From Thermomonas haemolytica (GTDB lineage Bacteria > Pseudomonadota > Gammaproteobacteria > Xanthomonadales > Xanthomonadaceae), in assembly GCF_004346265.1 (NCBI RefSeq), contig NZ_SMAP01000001.1:496001-560000 (forward strand): 64,000 nucleotides of DNA, in the 5' to 3' direction. Of the stretch, positions 28,826-42,210 are shown piece by piece. Position 1 is the stretch's first letter, and the number at the start of each line of letters is the position of its first letter. The translations under genes were made by a program, and so were the position numbers. Under the pieces are notes generated by a model that did no database searches, was not told the DNA's origin, and saw only the letters and a list, made by a program, of their open reading frames with translations.

Positions 28826-29037
28826 CACGGAGGGAGAAGCACGCGGGCCCCAGGCACGCGGCGCTGCCGAAGGCGCAACCGCCCGGAATCGCTCAGGCCG
28901 AAGACCGCCGTGTGACCACACTCTGGAGAGATCGGCACGCCCATCCACCGGGCGATGCCGGCGCCGAAGGGGCACGAAGCCGCGCGGACCACCCTCCCCG
29001 CCCGCGCGCTTTAAAACTCTCAGGCAGAAGGACAGAG
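28826..29037 (+). ncRNA. Tandem glycine riboswitch (gcvT-type leader RNA)
   Basis: Two glycine aptamers lie in series in the 5' leader of gcvP. Aptamer 1 is closed by CACGG/CCGTG (28826-28830 with 28908-28912) and holds the conserved GCCGAAGG, GCAACC and CTCAGGC elements. Aptamer 2 is closed by CTCTG/CAGAG (28921-28925 with 29033-29037) and holds GCCGAAGG, AAACTCTCAGGC and AGAAGGACAGAG. The linker is eight bases. In this RNA class glycine binding usually turns on the glycine-cleavage genes, which fits the downstream gene. The region 29038-29080 can fold into a hairpin abutting aptamer 2 that would cover the translation start region. Confidence 0.93.
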
Positions 29038-29080
29038 CGGGCATCCCCTCCCCCGCGCGATCGCGCCCCCGGATGCCGCC

Positions 29081-31981
<2,901 letters not shown>

Positions 31982-32036
31982 GCCGCCCCCGCGCGGGCAT
32001 CGCCAGCGGATGCTCGCCGGCAGTCCCGGAAAACGC

Positions 32037-32061
32037 ACAGGCCCCGCAGTGCGGGGCCTGT
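32037..32061. terminator. Bidirectional terminator between gcvP and the M1 aminopeptidase gene
   Basis: A perfect 11-bp stem (32037-32047 with 32051-32061) has a three-base loop AGT, between convergent genes. On the minus strand a TTTT run begins three bases beyond the stem; on the plus strand the tail is weak. Confidence 0.75.
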
Positions 32062-32096
32062 TCGTGTCCAGCGATCGCGCCCGATGGCGCGCGGGA

Positions 32097-34754
32097 TCAA
32101 ACGCCGCGCTGCTTCAGCCACGCCTCGACCTGCGGCAGCCGCTGCTGGCGCAGCTTCACCCGGGTCTGGATGCCGTTGACCACGCGCTGCGCCTCGCGGC
32201 GCGAGGTCGGCGCGATGTACTGCTCGGCGAAGGCGTTGATCTTATCCACCATCTTCAGGTCATCCGCGCCGCTGCCGAGGCCGGGGTAGTAGCGCGCGCG
32301 CGAGGTGGAATCGACCAGCGCGTCCACCTGGGTGCGGTGGGCGGTGGCGAAGTCGAAGGCCAGGTGCGGGTGCTCGCGGGCGACGGTGGCGATCATCGAG
32401 GCGCTGTTGGTGGCGCCGGGCTCGGCGGTCAGCGCCATGTCCAGCGCGCGCTGCGCCAGCGCCTTGTCCTTGGCCATCGCCAGCAGGCCGTAGTACTGGT
32501 CGCGCAGCATCGAGGACTTCTCCGCCTGCGCCAGCGCGTGCAGCTTGTCCCAGGTGGCGGCATCGGCATTGCGCGCGACCATCCCCAGCACCGTCCGGCG
32601 CAGATCGGGGCCGAGCGAGGCCGGGTTGGCGAGGAAGGCATCGAAGCGGCGGCGCGCCTCGGCCAGCACCTTGGCATCGCCGAGCATGCCGAGCACGCCG
32701 ATCAGGCTCTGCCGCAGCTGGCGGACGGCGGCGGAATCGTCCGCGCGGTTGTCCCAGCCCAGCTGCGCCAGCTTGGGCGACAGCTTGGCCTGGGCGAACG
32801 TGCGGAAGGCGGCCTGGCGCTTGGGATCGGCCTTGAGCAGGTCGTCGATCCCGGCCAGCTGGCCGGCCACGTTCTGCCACAGCTCCGGCGCGGCCGTCAT
32901 CGGCACCTGCATGGCCAGGTCCAGGCTGTCGGCCTCCGGCTGCAGGCCGACCGCGGCCAGCGCCTGCGCGTCCAGCATCACGCCCATCTGATCCACCACC
33001 GGCAGCTTGGCGAAGCCGGCGCTGATGGCCTTGAACTGGGCCGGCGCGTACAAGGTGCGGAAATAGCCCTTCTGGCCGGCGTTCACCAGCACCGGGGCGG
33101 TGCAGCCGGGCAGGCTCAGGCTGGCCTGGCCGTCCACCAGCACGCGCTGCACCTGGCCGTCGCCGCCGCGCACGCTGACCGGCACGTGCCAGCGCAGCGG
33201 CACCTTGCCGGGACGGTCCACGGTGTATTCGCCCTGCTCCAGCTGGAGCACGGTATTGCCGCCCTCGCAGCGCGCGCTGGCCTTGATCAGCGGCACCCCG
33301 GGCTGCAGGGTGAAGTCATGCGCCACTTGGGTGAACTGCTTGCCGGGCGCGGCGATCTCCATTTCCTTCCACAAATCGTCGGTCACCGCGTTGCCATACG
33401 CGTGCTTGGCGATGTAGCTGCGCACGCCGGTGCGCCAGGCATCCTCGCCCACGTAGTCCTCCAGCATCGAGATCACCGCCGAGCCCTTGCCGTAGGTGAT
33501 GCCGTCGAACGCCTGGCTGGCCTGCTCCACGGTGGCGATGTGCTGCACGATCGGGTGCGTCGTGGCGTAGGCGTCGCCGTTCATCGGGCCGCGGCTGGTG
33601 AAGGCGGCATCCACGTTGTCCACGTCCCATTCCGGATGCAGCTTGCGGGTGGTGCGGCCTTCCATCCAGGTGGCGAAGCCCTCGTTCAGCCACAGGTCGT
33701 CCCACCACGCCATCGTCACCAGGTCGCCGAACCACTGGTGCGCGATCTCGTGCGCGGCGGTGGTGAAGATGCGCTGCTTGTCGGACAGGTTGGAGGTGGC
33801 GGGGTCGAACAGCAGCGAGGACTCGAAGGTGAAGATCGCGCCCCAGTTCTCCATCGCGCTGAAGAACTGGCTGCGGCCCGGCGCGGCGATGTTGTCGAGC
33901 TTGGGCAGCGGGTACTTCACGCCGAAGTAGTCGTCGTATTCGCGCAGCACGTCGCGGCCGGATTCCAGCGCGAAGCGGGCCTGGTCCACCTTGCCCTTCT
34001 GCGCGATCACGCCGACCTCCACGCCGTTGTCTGACAGGGTGGTGCGGTCGAAATCACCCACCGCCATGAACAGCAGGTAGGTGGACATCTTCGGGGTCGG
34101 CGCGAACACGGTCAGGCGGCGGCCGTCGCCAAGGTCGTGGGTGCTGGCCGCCGGCATGTTGCTCACGACCATCTGCCCCGCCGGCGCGGTCACCGCCAGG
34201 TGGAAGGTGGCCTTCAGGCTGGGCTCGTCCCAGGACGGGATGAAGCGGCGCGCGTCGGAGTTCTCGAACTGGGTGTAGAGCGCGCGCTTGTTGCCGGAAG
34301 CGGTCGGGTAGTCGAGCGCGAACAGGCCGTTGGCCTGGGTGCCGATCTTGCCGCTGTAGTCGATCGACAGCAGGTAGCTGCCGGGCGCGAGCTCGCGGTC
34401 GAAGGTGAAGGTGGCGGTCTGCGCCGCCGCATCCATCGCCACCTTGGGCACCAGATCCTGGCCCTGCGCGCGGCTCAGGCGGACGCTGGAGAAGGCCATG
34501 TCCACCGCATTCAGGGTGATGCTGCGGATGGGCTTGAGCACGTCGAGGTTGATCCGCACCTTGCCGTCGAACGCCAGGCGCTCGGCATGCGGCACGATCT
34601 CGACGTCGTAGTGGGTCGGGCGCACGTCGCGCGGCAGCTGGGTGGTGGCATCCACCTGCGCATCAGCGGGCGCGGGCGCGGCCGGGCGCGCCAGCGCGGC
34701 GGTGGCGGAACCGGCCAGGGCCAGGGCGATGGCGGTGGTCAGAAGGCGACGCAT
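32097..34754 (-). CDS. Exported M1-family aminopeptidase
   Basis: An 885-residue zinc metallopeptidase with a signal peptide (MRRLLTTAIALALAGSATAALA). The mature protein has the exopeptidase motif SAMEN (normally GAMEN), the zinc site HEIAH (H335, E336, H339) and the third ligand E358 in LNEGFATW, with the usual 18-residue gap, plus an ERAP1-like C-terminal domain. It is predicted to trim peptides in the periplasm. The first residue of GAMEN is Ser here, as in some bacterial homologues. ATG 34754 has an SD (GAGG). It is distinct from the second M1 protein at 50687, with which it shares little beyond the catalytic motif. Confidence 0.95.
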   Translation of the reverse strand: MRRLLTTAIALALAGSATAALARPAAPAPADAQVDATTQLPRDVRPTHYDVEIVPHAERLAFDGKVRINLDVLKPIRSITLNAVDMAFSSVRLSRAQGQDLVPKVAMDAAAQTATFTFDRELAPGSYLLSIDYSGKIGTQANGLFALDYPTASGNKRALYTQFENSDARRFIPSWDEPSLKATFHLAVTAPAGQMVVSNMPAASTHDLGDGRRLTVFAPTPKMSTYLLFMAVGDFDRTTLSDNGVEVGVIAQKGKVDQARFALESGRDVLREYDDYFGVKYPLPKLDNIAAPGRSQFFSAMENWGAIFTFESSLLFDPATSNLSDKQRIFTTAAHEIAHQWFGDLVTMAWWDDLWLNEGFATWMEGRTTRKLHPEWDVDNVDAAFTSRGPMNGDAYATTHPIVQHIATVEQASQAFDGITYGKGSAVISMLEDYVGEDAWRTGVRSYIAKHAYGNAVTDDLWKEMEIAAPGKQFTQVAHDFTLQPGVPLIKASARCEGGNTVLQLEQGEYTVDRPGKVPLRWHVPVSVRGGDGQVQRVLVDGQASLSLPGCTAPVLVNAGQKGYFRTLYAPAQFKAISAGFAKLPVVDQMGVMLDAQALAAVGLQPEADSLDLAMQVPMTAAPELWQNVAGQLAGIDDLLKADPKRQAAFRTFAQAKLSPKLAQLGWDNRADDSAAVRQLRQSLIGVLGMLGDAKVLAEARRRFDAFLANPASLGPDLRRTVLGMVARNADAATWDKLHALAQAEKSSMLRDQYYGLLAMAKDKALAQRALDMALTAEPGATNSASMIATVAREHPHLAFDFATAHRTQVDALVDSTSRARYYPGLGSGADDLKMVDKINAFAEQYIAPTSRREAQRVVNGIQTRVKLRQQRLPQVEAWLKQRGV

Positions 34755-34841
34755 GCAAACCTCGGGGGAACGTGGGAGACGGGCGATCTTCCCGCCGCCC
34801 CGGGGCGCGGCCCACCCCCGGAAGTCATGCCGCCGGCGCGT

Positions 34842-35498
34842 TTACAGCAGGTGGTGCATTACGGAAATGTAATGACAGACGCTGCCGGCGATCACGAACC
34901 CATGCCAGATCGCATGCGACCAGCGCATCCGCGGCCGCAGGTAGAACAGGGTGCCGAGCGTGTAGGCCACCCCGCCGGCCAGCAACCAGCCCAGCGTGGC
35001 CGTATCCAGCGCGCGCAGCAGCGGCCCGGCCGCGACCACCACCAGCCAGCCCATCGCGAGGTAGATCAGGGTCGAGAGGCGGCGGAAGCGTCCGGTGTAG
35101 AACAGCTTGAACACCACGCCCGCCAGCGCCAGCGCCCAGATCGCGCCGAACAGCCACCAGCCCACCGCGCCGCGCAGGCCGACCAGGGTGAACGGGGTAT
35201 AGGTGCCTGCGATCAGCAGGTAGATCGCGCAATGGTCGAATACCTTCAGCCGCCCCTTGGCGACCGGATGCGAGATCGCGTGGTACAGGGTGGACGCGGT
35301 ATAGAGCAGCAGCAGCGCCACGCCGAAGATAATGGCCCCGGCCAGCTGCCAGCCGTCGCCATGGATCGCCACCAGGGTGATGAGCACCGCGCCGCCGGCC
35401 AGCGCCGCGGCCGCGCCTACGCCGTGGGTCAGCGCATTCGCCAGCTCCTCGCCAGGATGGGCCAGGGGATCGGGACGGACGCGCGCGGTCTGCTGCAT
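34842..35498 (-). CDS. Hemolysin III (YqfA/PAQR-type) membrane protein
   Basis: A 218-residue, seven-helix protein with the hemolysin III/PAQR signatures: EELANALTHGVGA at the N-terminus, YTASTLYHAISHP with conserved S and H, FDHCAIYLLIAGTYTPF, and a C-terminal WHGFVIAGSVCHY. These Ser/His/Asp positions form the putative metal site of PAQR hydrolases. The physiological role in bacteria is unclear. The start codon sits in the centre of a perfect 8-bp inverted repeat, and TATCCT lies six bases upstream of the ATG. Confidence 0.92.
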   Translation of the reverse strand: MQQTARVRPDPLAHPGEELANALTHGVGAAAALAGGAVLITLVAIHGDGWQLAGAIIFGVALLLLYTASTLYHAISHPVAKGRLKVFDHCAIYLLIAGTYTPFTLVGLRGAVGWWLFGAIWALALAGVVFKLFYTGRFRRLSTLIYLAMGWLVVVAAGPLLRALDTATLGWLLAGGVAYTLGTLFYLRPRMRWSHAIWHGFVIAGSVCHYISVMHHLL

Positions 35499-35506
35499 TG
35501 CAGCAG
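35490..35506. promoter_or_regulatory. Inverted repeat centred on the hemolysin III start codon
   Basis: CTGCTGCA and TGCAGCAG flank a single T and include the ATG at 35498. As DNA it could be an operator; as RNA a one-base loop is too tight, so it would form at most a shortened hairpin. Confidence 0.35.
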
Positions 35507-35510
35507 GATA
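35505..35510 (-). promoter_or_regulatory. -10-like TATCCT six bases before the hemolysin III ATG
   Basis: TATCCT, then GCTGCA, then ATG 35498 on the minus strand. A TTGACC is visible at 35531-35536, but the 20-base spacing is too long for a good promoter. Confidence 0.35.
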
Positions 35511-35602
35511 CTCCCGCCGGACGCCGCCGCGGTCAACCCCGTGCGCCGGCCGGCGTTGCCACCTGCAGAAACCCGCCTCCTCGCACAATTCCCCAGCCCG
35601 CC

Positions 35603-36619
35603 ATGCCCGCCCTCCCGCACGCCGCCATGCGCCCGCTTCCGCGCCCCGCCCTGCCCCACGTCCTGTTGCTGTCGCTGGCGCTGCTCCTGGCGGCACCGGG
35701 CGTGCAGGCCGCAGCCCCGCCCGCCACAGGCGCGGAAGCAGTTGCCACGGTCGACACCGGCACCCTGGTAGTGGACGGCATCCCACGCAGCTACCTGATG
35801 CAACGCTCGTCGCGGCAGCCGGCACCGCTGGTGCTGGTCCTGCACGGCAATACCCAGCAGGGCCGCGACATCCTGGAGCACACCTCCTGGCCGGACGTGG
35901 CCCGCCGCGCGGGGTTCGTACTGGTGGCACCGGACGGCTTGAACCGCGGTTGGGCGGACCTGCGCAGCGATGCCGAGGTCGCCGGCCGGCGGCCACCGGC
36001 CGGCACCGATGACGTGGAGTTCCTCACCATCCTGATCCAGGACCTGGTCCGGCGCGGCATCGCCGATCCGCACCGCATCTACGTGGCCGGCATCTCCAAC
36101 GGCGGCGCGATGGCGATGACCCTGGCCTGCGAGCGTCCCGACCTGATTGCCGCCGCCAGCAGCACCATCATGGCGCTGACCCGGCACATGGCGGCGGCCT
36201 GCCATCCGGCGCAGGGCACGCCGCTGGTGCTGATGAACGGCACCGCCGACCCGCTGGTCAACTTCGACGGCGGCCGCGGCAGCAACCGGATGATGGGCGT
36301 TTCCGGGCTGCTGTCGGCGGAGGACACCCTGCGCTTCTGGCGCCGCCTGGACGGCTGCGCCCCGGAGGATGCCGGCACGACCGCGCTGGCGGACGTGGCG
36401 CCCGACGATGGCTCGCGGGTGGTGCGGGTGGATTCGCGCTGCCCGCCCGGCACCGGGGTGCTGCTGTACAAGGTGGACGGCGGCGGCCACCGCATGCCCG
36501 ACCTCCTCGCCGATGCCCGCCACCCGGCGCTGGTGGACCGCCTGCTGGGGCCGCAGAACCGCGACATCGACGGCCCGCAGCGGATCTGGGACTTCCTCAA
36601 GCAATACGCCCGGCCATGA
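35603..36619 (+). CDS. Secreted PHB-depolymerase/feruloyl esterase-family (LpqC-like) hydrolase
   Basis: A 338-residue alpha/beta-hydrolase with a signal peptide (LLLSLALLLAAPGVQAAAP). The LpqC/PHB depolymerase pattern is present: PLVLVLHGNTQQG (oxyanion HG), the nucleophile S165 in AGISNGGAM, an aspartate in LMNGTADPLV and histidine in VDGGGHRMP. Family members cleave polyhydroxybutyrate, acetylxylan or feruloyl esters. The start could also be ATG 35627, which keeps the signal peptide. It is divergent from the hemolysin III gene and convergent with purA. Confidence 0.88.
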   Translation: MPALPHAAMRPLPRPALPHVLLLSLALLLAAPGVQAAAPPATGAEAVATVDTGTLVVDGIPRSYLMQRSSRQPAPLVLVLHGNTQQGRDILEHTSWPDVARRAGFVLVAPDGLNRGWADLRSDAEVAGRRPPAGTDDVEFLTILIQDLVRRGIADPHRIYVAGISNGGAMAMTLACERPDLIAAASSTIMALTRHMAAACHPAQGTPLVLMNGTADPLVNFDGGRGSNRMMGVSGLLSAEDTLRFWRRLDGCAPEDAGTTALADVAPDDGSRVVRVDSRCPPGTGVLLYKVDGGGHRMPDLLADARHPALVDRLLGPQNRDIDGPQRIWDFLKQYARP

Positions 36620-36679
36620 GCCGGGCGCATGCAGGCATGGGCACAGCGGCACGCAGCCGCCGGCCCGCGTGGACGGGGC

Positions 36680-38158
<1,479 letters not shown>

Positions 38159-38926
38159 TCACTCCATCCGCCGCCGCCGCGCCAGCAGGTCGCGGTCGAG
38201 CTGCAGCAGGTAGCGGAACAGCTTGCGCTGGGCGACCGGGGTGAGGTTGACGAACTCGCAGCCGGCCTGGGTGACATCCGGGCCGAGGTGGCCGCGGCTG
38301 ATGATATGGCGCACCTGCAGGCTCACCTCCACCTCGCCCAGCTCGGGCAGGTCGATCCGGCAGTCGCGCAGCACGTCGCCCACCTGCAGGCGCACCTGCG
38401 AGCGGGTGGCCACCACCGCCAGCCCGCCGCCGCCGATGTCGCGGATGGTGGCATCCACCTCGCGCTCGCGTTCGCCCTCGTCCAGCCGCAGGCGGCAGAA
38501 CAGGGTGCCGGCCGGCGGCTCGCGGCGCATGAACTCGCGCCGCTGCAGGTACAGCACGCGCTCGGGGATCGGCAACCGGAACGCGGCGCCATTCTCGAAC
38601 GCATCCAGCAGGGCCGGCCCTGTCGAGAACCGCAGCGCGGCGCGGTCGATGCTGCCCTCGAACCGCAGCAGCGGCGCCGCCAGCCAGGCGTCCTGCACCG
38701 AGCGGCTGGCGGGCACGTCGATCAACAACCCGGCGGCATCCACCTTCAGCAGGATGGTGGGCAGCGCGCTGGCGGTATTGTCCGGGCGCACGCTGAGCGC
38801 ACTGCGCTCGCCCACCAGGCGCTGCAGGTGGTGGCGGATCTCGCCCGCGTCGTGGATGTAGAACTTGTCGTAATACCCCTCCAGGTCGGCCACGTCCGGG
38901 GCGGGAAGGTCGGGCAGGTCGCTCAT
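38159..38926 (-). CDS. YcgR-like PilZ-domain flagellar brake/c-di-GMP receptor
   Basis: A 255-residue protein with a PilZN/YcgR-type N-terminal domain (~10-120) and a C-terminal PilZ domain. The c-di-GMP site shows RREFMRR (RxxxR) near residue 130. The second motif reads DIGGGGLAV where most PilZ domains have D/N-x-S-x-x-G; the Ser is replaced by Gly. YcgR slows flagellar rotation when bound to c-di-GMP, so this gene links to the HD-GYP system at 5.3 kb by common ligand. SD GGTGGA precedes ATG 38926. Confidence 0.85.
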   Translation of the reverse strand: MSDLPDLPAPDVADLEGYYDKFYIHDAGEIRHHLQRLVGERSALSVRPDNTASALPTILLKVDAAGLLIDVPASRSVQDAWLAAPLLRFEGSIDRAALRFSTGPALLDAFENGAAFRLPIPERVLYLQRREFMRREPPAGTLFCRLRLDEGEREREVDATIRDIGGGGLAVVATRSQVRLQVGDVLRDCRIDLPELGEVEVSLQVRHIISRGHLGPDVTQAGCEFVNLTPVAQRKLFRYLLQLDRDLLARRRRME

Positions 38927-38970
38927 TCCACCAAGCTTAACGGCAGTGGCCGGCGCCTGCTTGATGGGCG

Positions 38971-40317
38971 TCAGCCGCGGCGGACATCGGGTTCGGCCTG
39001 GTCGCCCTCGGCCAGCCCCACGTTGCTCGGCGCCGCCTCGTAGATCGCCCGGTCCAGGCGCCCGGTTTCCTTCGCCACCAGCACCGGCACCAGCACCTGG
39101 CCGGTGACGTTGGTCATCGTGCGCATCATGTCCAGCACGCGGTCGATCGCGTACAGATAGCCGATCACCTCCAGCGGCAACCCCGCGGCCGACAGCACCA
39201 CGGTGGCCATGATCACCGCGGTGCCCGGCACCCCGGCGGTGCCGAAGCTGCCCAGCACCGATGCGAGGGCGATGATCAGGTACTGGGTCAGCGACAGCTC
39301 GATCCCGGCGTACTGCGAGATGAACACCGCCGCCAGCGCCGGATAGATTGCGCCGCAGCCGTCCATCTTGATGGTGGCGCCCAGCGGCACCGCGAACGCC
39401 GCGTAGTCTTTGTCGACACCCAGGTTGTGGGTGGCGCTGCGCAGCGAGACCGGCAGCGCCGCGAAGCTGCTGGAGGCCACGAACCCCACCTCCATCGCCG
39501 GCGCCGCGCCGCGGAAGAACCTCAGCGGGTTCAGGCCGTGCGCCAGCAGCAAGGCGCTGTACACCACCACGATGTGGAAGGCGCAGGCCGCGTACAGCGC
39601 CAGCACGAAGTTCAGCAGCGGACGCAGCTGCTCGAAGCCGTAGCCGCCCACCAGCGCGGCGATCAGGCCGAAGGTGCCCAGCGGGGTGAACTCCAGCACG
39701 TAGCGGGTGACCTGGATCATCACCTCGCTGGCCTCGCCCACCAGCTTGCGCACGCCGGCGACCTTCTCGCCCAGCTTCACCATCGCGAAGCCCACCAGGC
39801 CGGCGAAGAAGATCACCTGCAGCACGGTCCCGCTGCGCGGCACCAGCACCTTGGTGCCGTCCGCCAGCTTTGCCGTGGCGGCACCGCCCAGGGCCTGGAA
39901 CGGATTGGCCGGCACCAGGTTCAGCAGCATGTCCAGCGCGCCTGGCACCTGCTTGGGCGAATAGTCGGATGCGATCTTCAGCGTCCCCACCCCGGTCCCG
40001 GGCTGGATGATCCAGCCGAATGCCAACCCCACCCCCACCGCCAGCACCGCGGTGATCGCGAACCACAGGAAAGTGCGCCCGGCCAGCGCCGCGATCGACG
40101 CCTTGCCGCTGAGCGAGGCCACCGCGTTGATCACCGCGAAGAACACCAGCGGCACCGCGATCATCGAGATCAGGGTGACGTAGAGGTCGCCGACCGGCCC
40201 GAACCAGGTCTCGGCGTCCTTGCCGAACGCCCAGCCGGCCAGCGCGCCCAGCACGAAGCCGAGCAGCACGCGCTTCCAGAACTTGATGCGGAACCACCAG
40301 TCGAACATGCGGGCCAT
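38971..40317 (-). CDS. Dicarboxylate/amino acid:cation symporter (DAACS)
   Basis: A 448-residue transporter with eight helices and two re-entrant hairpins. The hallmarks are SMIAVPLVFFAVINAVASL, the serine-rich hairpin VASSSFAALPVSLRSA, the unwound helix 7 FAVPLGATIKMDGC (NMDGT-like, here KMDGC) and FGTAGVPGTAVIM in HP2. It belongs to the GltP/DctA/GltPh family and probably imports dicarboxylates or acidic amino acids with H+ or Na+. ATG 40308 is an alternative start. It is divergent from the phosphatase gene. Confidence 0.93.
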   Translation of the reverse strand: MARMFDWWFRIKFWKRVLLGFVLGALAGWAFGKDAETWFGPVGDLYVTLISMIAVPLVFFAVINAVASLSGKASIAALAGRTFLWFAITAVLAVGVGLAFGWIIQPGTGVGTLKIASDYSPKQVPGALDMLLNLVPANPFQALGGAATAKLADGTKVLVPRSGTVLQVIFFAGLVGFAMVKLGEKVAGVRKLVGEASEVMIQVTRYVLEFTPLGTFGLIAALVGGYGFEQLRPLLNFVLALYAACAFHIVVVYSALLLAHGLNPLRFFRGAAPAMEVGFVASSSFAALPVSLRSATHNLGVDKDYAAFAVPLGATIKMDGCGAIYPALAAVFISQYAGIELSLTQYLIIALASVLGSFGTAGVPGTAVIMATVVLSAAGLPLEVIGYLYAIDRVLDMMRTMTNVTGQVLVPVLVAKETGRLDRAIYEAAPSNVGLAEGDQAEPDVRRG

Positions 40318-40406
40318 CCGGGCTTGGTCGGCCTGCACGATACCCGACCCGCCGCCGCGCGTCAGCGCGCGGACGTCCCTGCAATCCCACCGACACCACG
40401 ACCGGT

Positions 40407-40412
40407 GATAAT
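40407..40412 (+). promoter_or_regulatory. -10 hexamer GATAAT six bases before the phosphatase ATG
   Basis: GATAAT, then GCCGGC, then ATG 40419, with no SD. It is a strong candidate for a leaderless start. No clear pho box or -35 is seen upstream. Confidence 0.5.
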
Positions 40413-40418
40413 GCCGGC

Positions 40419-42149
40419 ATGAAGATTCCGCATACCCCTGCCCGATCCCGCCTGCTGCCGTTGGCCGGCAGCCTGCTGCTGGCCGCCTGCGCCAGCACCA
40501 GCCCCCTCCCGCACGCCGCCGCCCCGGTCGGCCCCCAGGCCGCCGCGCTGCACGTGGACGTGCCCGCCATCCGGCATCCGGACGGCGAGACCCCGCAATG
40601 GTGGTACCGCGCCGGCGCCGCCCAGGCCGCGGAGCGCGGCGCCATGAACGGCCGCGCCAAGAACGTGATCGTGTTCCTCGGCGACGGCATGAGCCTGGCC
40701 ACGGTGGCCGCCGCGCGCATCCTGGAAGGCCAGCGCAAGGGCAGCAGCGGCGAGGAAAACCGCCTGGCTTGGGAGACCTTCCCGGACACCGCGCTGAGCA
40801 AGACCTACAACACCAATTCCCAGACCCCGGACTCGGCCGGCACCATGAGCGCGATCGCCACCGGCGCCAAGACCCGGCTGGGCGTGCTCAGCATCGGCCA
40901 GAGCGCGCCGCGCGGCGACTGCAAGGCGGCGCTGGCCACCCCGCTGCTGACCCTGTGGGAGCTGGCGGCGTCCGCCGGCATGGCGACCGGCGTGGTCACC
41001 ACCACCCGCGTCACCCATGCCACCCCGGCCGCGACCTTCAGCCACAGCGCCGACCGCAACTGGGAAACCGATGCCGACCTGCCGCAGGAGGCGCAGGCCG
41101 AGGGTTGCATCGACATCGCCCGGCAGATGGTGGAATCGCCGTACGGCAACGGCCCCGACGTGCTGATGGGCGGCGGCCGCGTGAACCTGATGCCGGTCAG
41201 CCAGCGCGACCCGGAGTACGACGACAAAGTCGGCGCGCGCCTGGACGGCCGCGACCTGATCGCCGAATGGCAGCAGCGCCACCCCGGCGGGGCCTACGTC
41301 TGGAACGCGGCGCAGCTGCGCGCGGCGCCGGCCGACAAGCCGCTGCTGGGCCTGTTCGAGCCCGACCACATGCACTACGAGCACGACCGCCCGCAGGACC
41401 CCGCAGGCGAACCCTCGCTGGCGGAGATGACCCGCGCCGCGATCACCCGCCTGGCGCGCAACCCGGACGGCTACGTGCTGCTGGTGGAAGGCGGCCGCAT
41501 CGACCACGCCCACCACTCCGGCAACGCTTTCCGCGCGCTGGACGAAACCATCGCGTTCTCCGACGCGGTGCGCGCCGCCACCGAGATGACCTCGCCGCAG
41601 GACACCCTGATCCTGGTCACCGCCGACCACTCGCACACCCTGACCTTCGCCGGCTATCCCGCCCGCGGCAACCCGATCCTGGGCAAGGTCAAGGGCGGCA
41701 GCGGCGAAGATGCCGACCCCACCCAGCTGGCGCGCGACGCCAGCGGCCTGCCCTACACCACCCTGAGCTATGCCAACGGCCCCGGCTACACCGGCGCCAG
41801 CGCGCGCCAGCCGGAAGGCCCCAAGCACTTCGAGCACTGGATGGAAGACGTGCGCCCCGCACACGGCCGCCCGGACCTGACCCACGTGGACACCGAGGAC
41901 CCGGACTACATGCAGGAAGCGCTGGTACCGACGAAGTCGGAAACCCACGGCGGCGAAGACGTCGGCATCTGGGCCAGCGGCCCCGGCAGCACCGCGGTGC
42001 GCGGCTCGCTGGAGGAAAACGCGATCTACCACGTCCTGCTGCAGGCCACCCCGCGCCTACGCGCGGCGGCCTGCGCGCACCAGCTGTGCGACGGCAACGG
42101 GGTCCCGGTGACCCTGCCCGACCCCAAGGCCGTGGCCACGCCGCGCTGA
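40419..42149 (+). CDS. Alkaline phosphatase, lipoprotein-type
   Basis: A 576-residue PhoA-superfamily enzyme. The N-terminus is a lipoprotein signal (LLLAACAS lipobox). Metal and catalytic motifs are FLGDGMSLAT, nucleophile S139 in TPDSAGTMSAIATG, EGGRIDHAHHSGN, TADHSHT and, near the C-terminus, THGGEDVGIWASGPGS. Two zinc sites and one Mg site are therefore complete. It is larger than E. coli PhoA (471 aa) because of insertions around 190-260 and 390-450. It probably releases phosphate from organic esters at the outer membrane or periplasm. Confidence 0.95.
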   Translation: MKIPHTPARSRLLPLAGSLLLAACASTSPLPHAAAPVGPQAAALHVDVPAIRHPDGETPQWWYRAGAAQAAERGAMNGRAKNVIVFLGDGMSLATVAAARILEGQRKGSSGEENRLAWETFPDTALSKTYNTNSQTPDSAGTMSAIATGAKTRLGVLSIGQSAPRGDCKAALATPLLTLWELAASAGMATGVVTTTRVTHATPAATFSHSADRNWETDADLPQEAQAEGCIDIARQMVESPYGNGPDVLMGGGRVNLMPVSQRDPEYDDKVGARLDGRDLIAEWQQRHPGGAYVWNAAQLRAAPADKPLLGLFEPDHMHYEHDRPQDPAGEPSLAEMTRAAITRLARNPDGYVLLVEGGRIDHAHHSGNAFRALDETIAFSDAVRAATEMTSPQDTLILVTADHSHTLTFAGYPARGNPILGKVKGGSGEDADPTQLARDASGLPYTTLSYANGPGYTGASARQPEGPKHFEHWMEDVRPAHGRPDLTHVDTEDPDYMQEALVPTKSETHGGEDVGIWASGPGSTAVRGSLEENAIYHVLLQATPRLRAAACAHQLCDGNGVPVTLPDPKAVATPR

Positions 42150-42168
42150 GCGCATCCGCACGCGAATA

Positions 42169-42193
42169 CGCCACGCCGCACACCGGCGTGGCG
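42169..42193. terminator. Bidirectional hairpin between phosphatase and CopD-like genes
   Basis: A perfect 10-bp stem (42169-42178 with 42184-42193) has a five-base loop, in a 61-bp convergent gap. No T-tract on either side. Confidence 0.6.
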
Positions 42194-42210
42194 CTGCGTG
42201 AAACGCGTAG

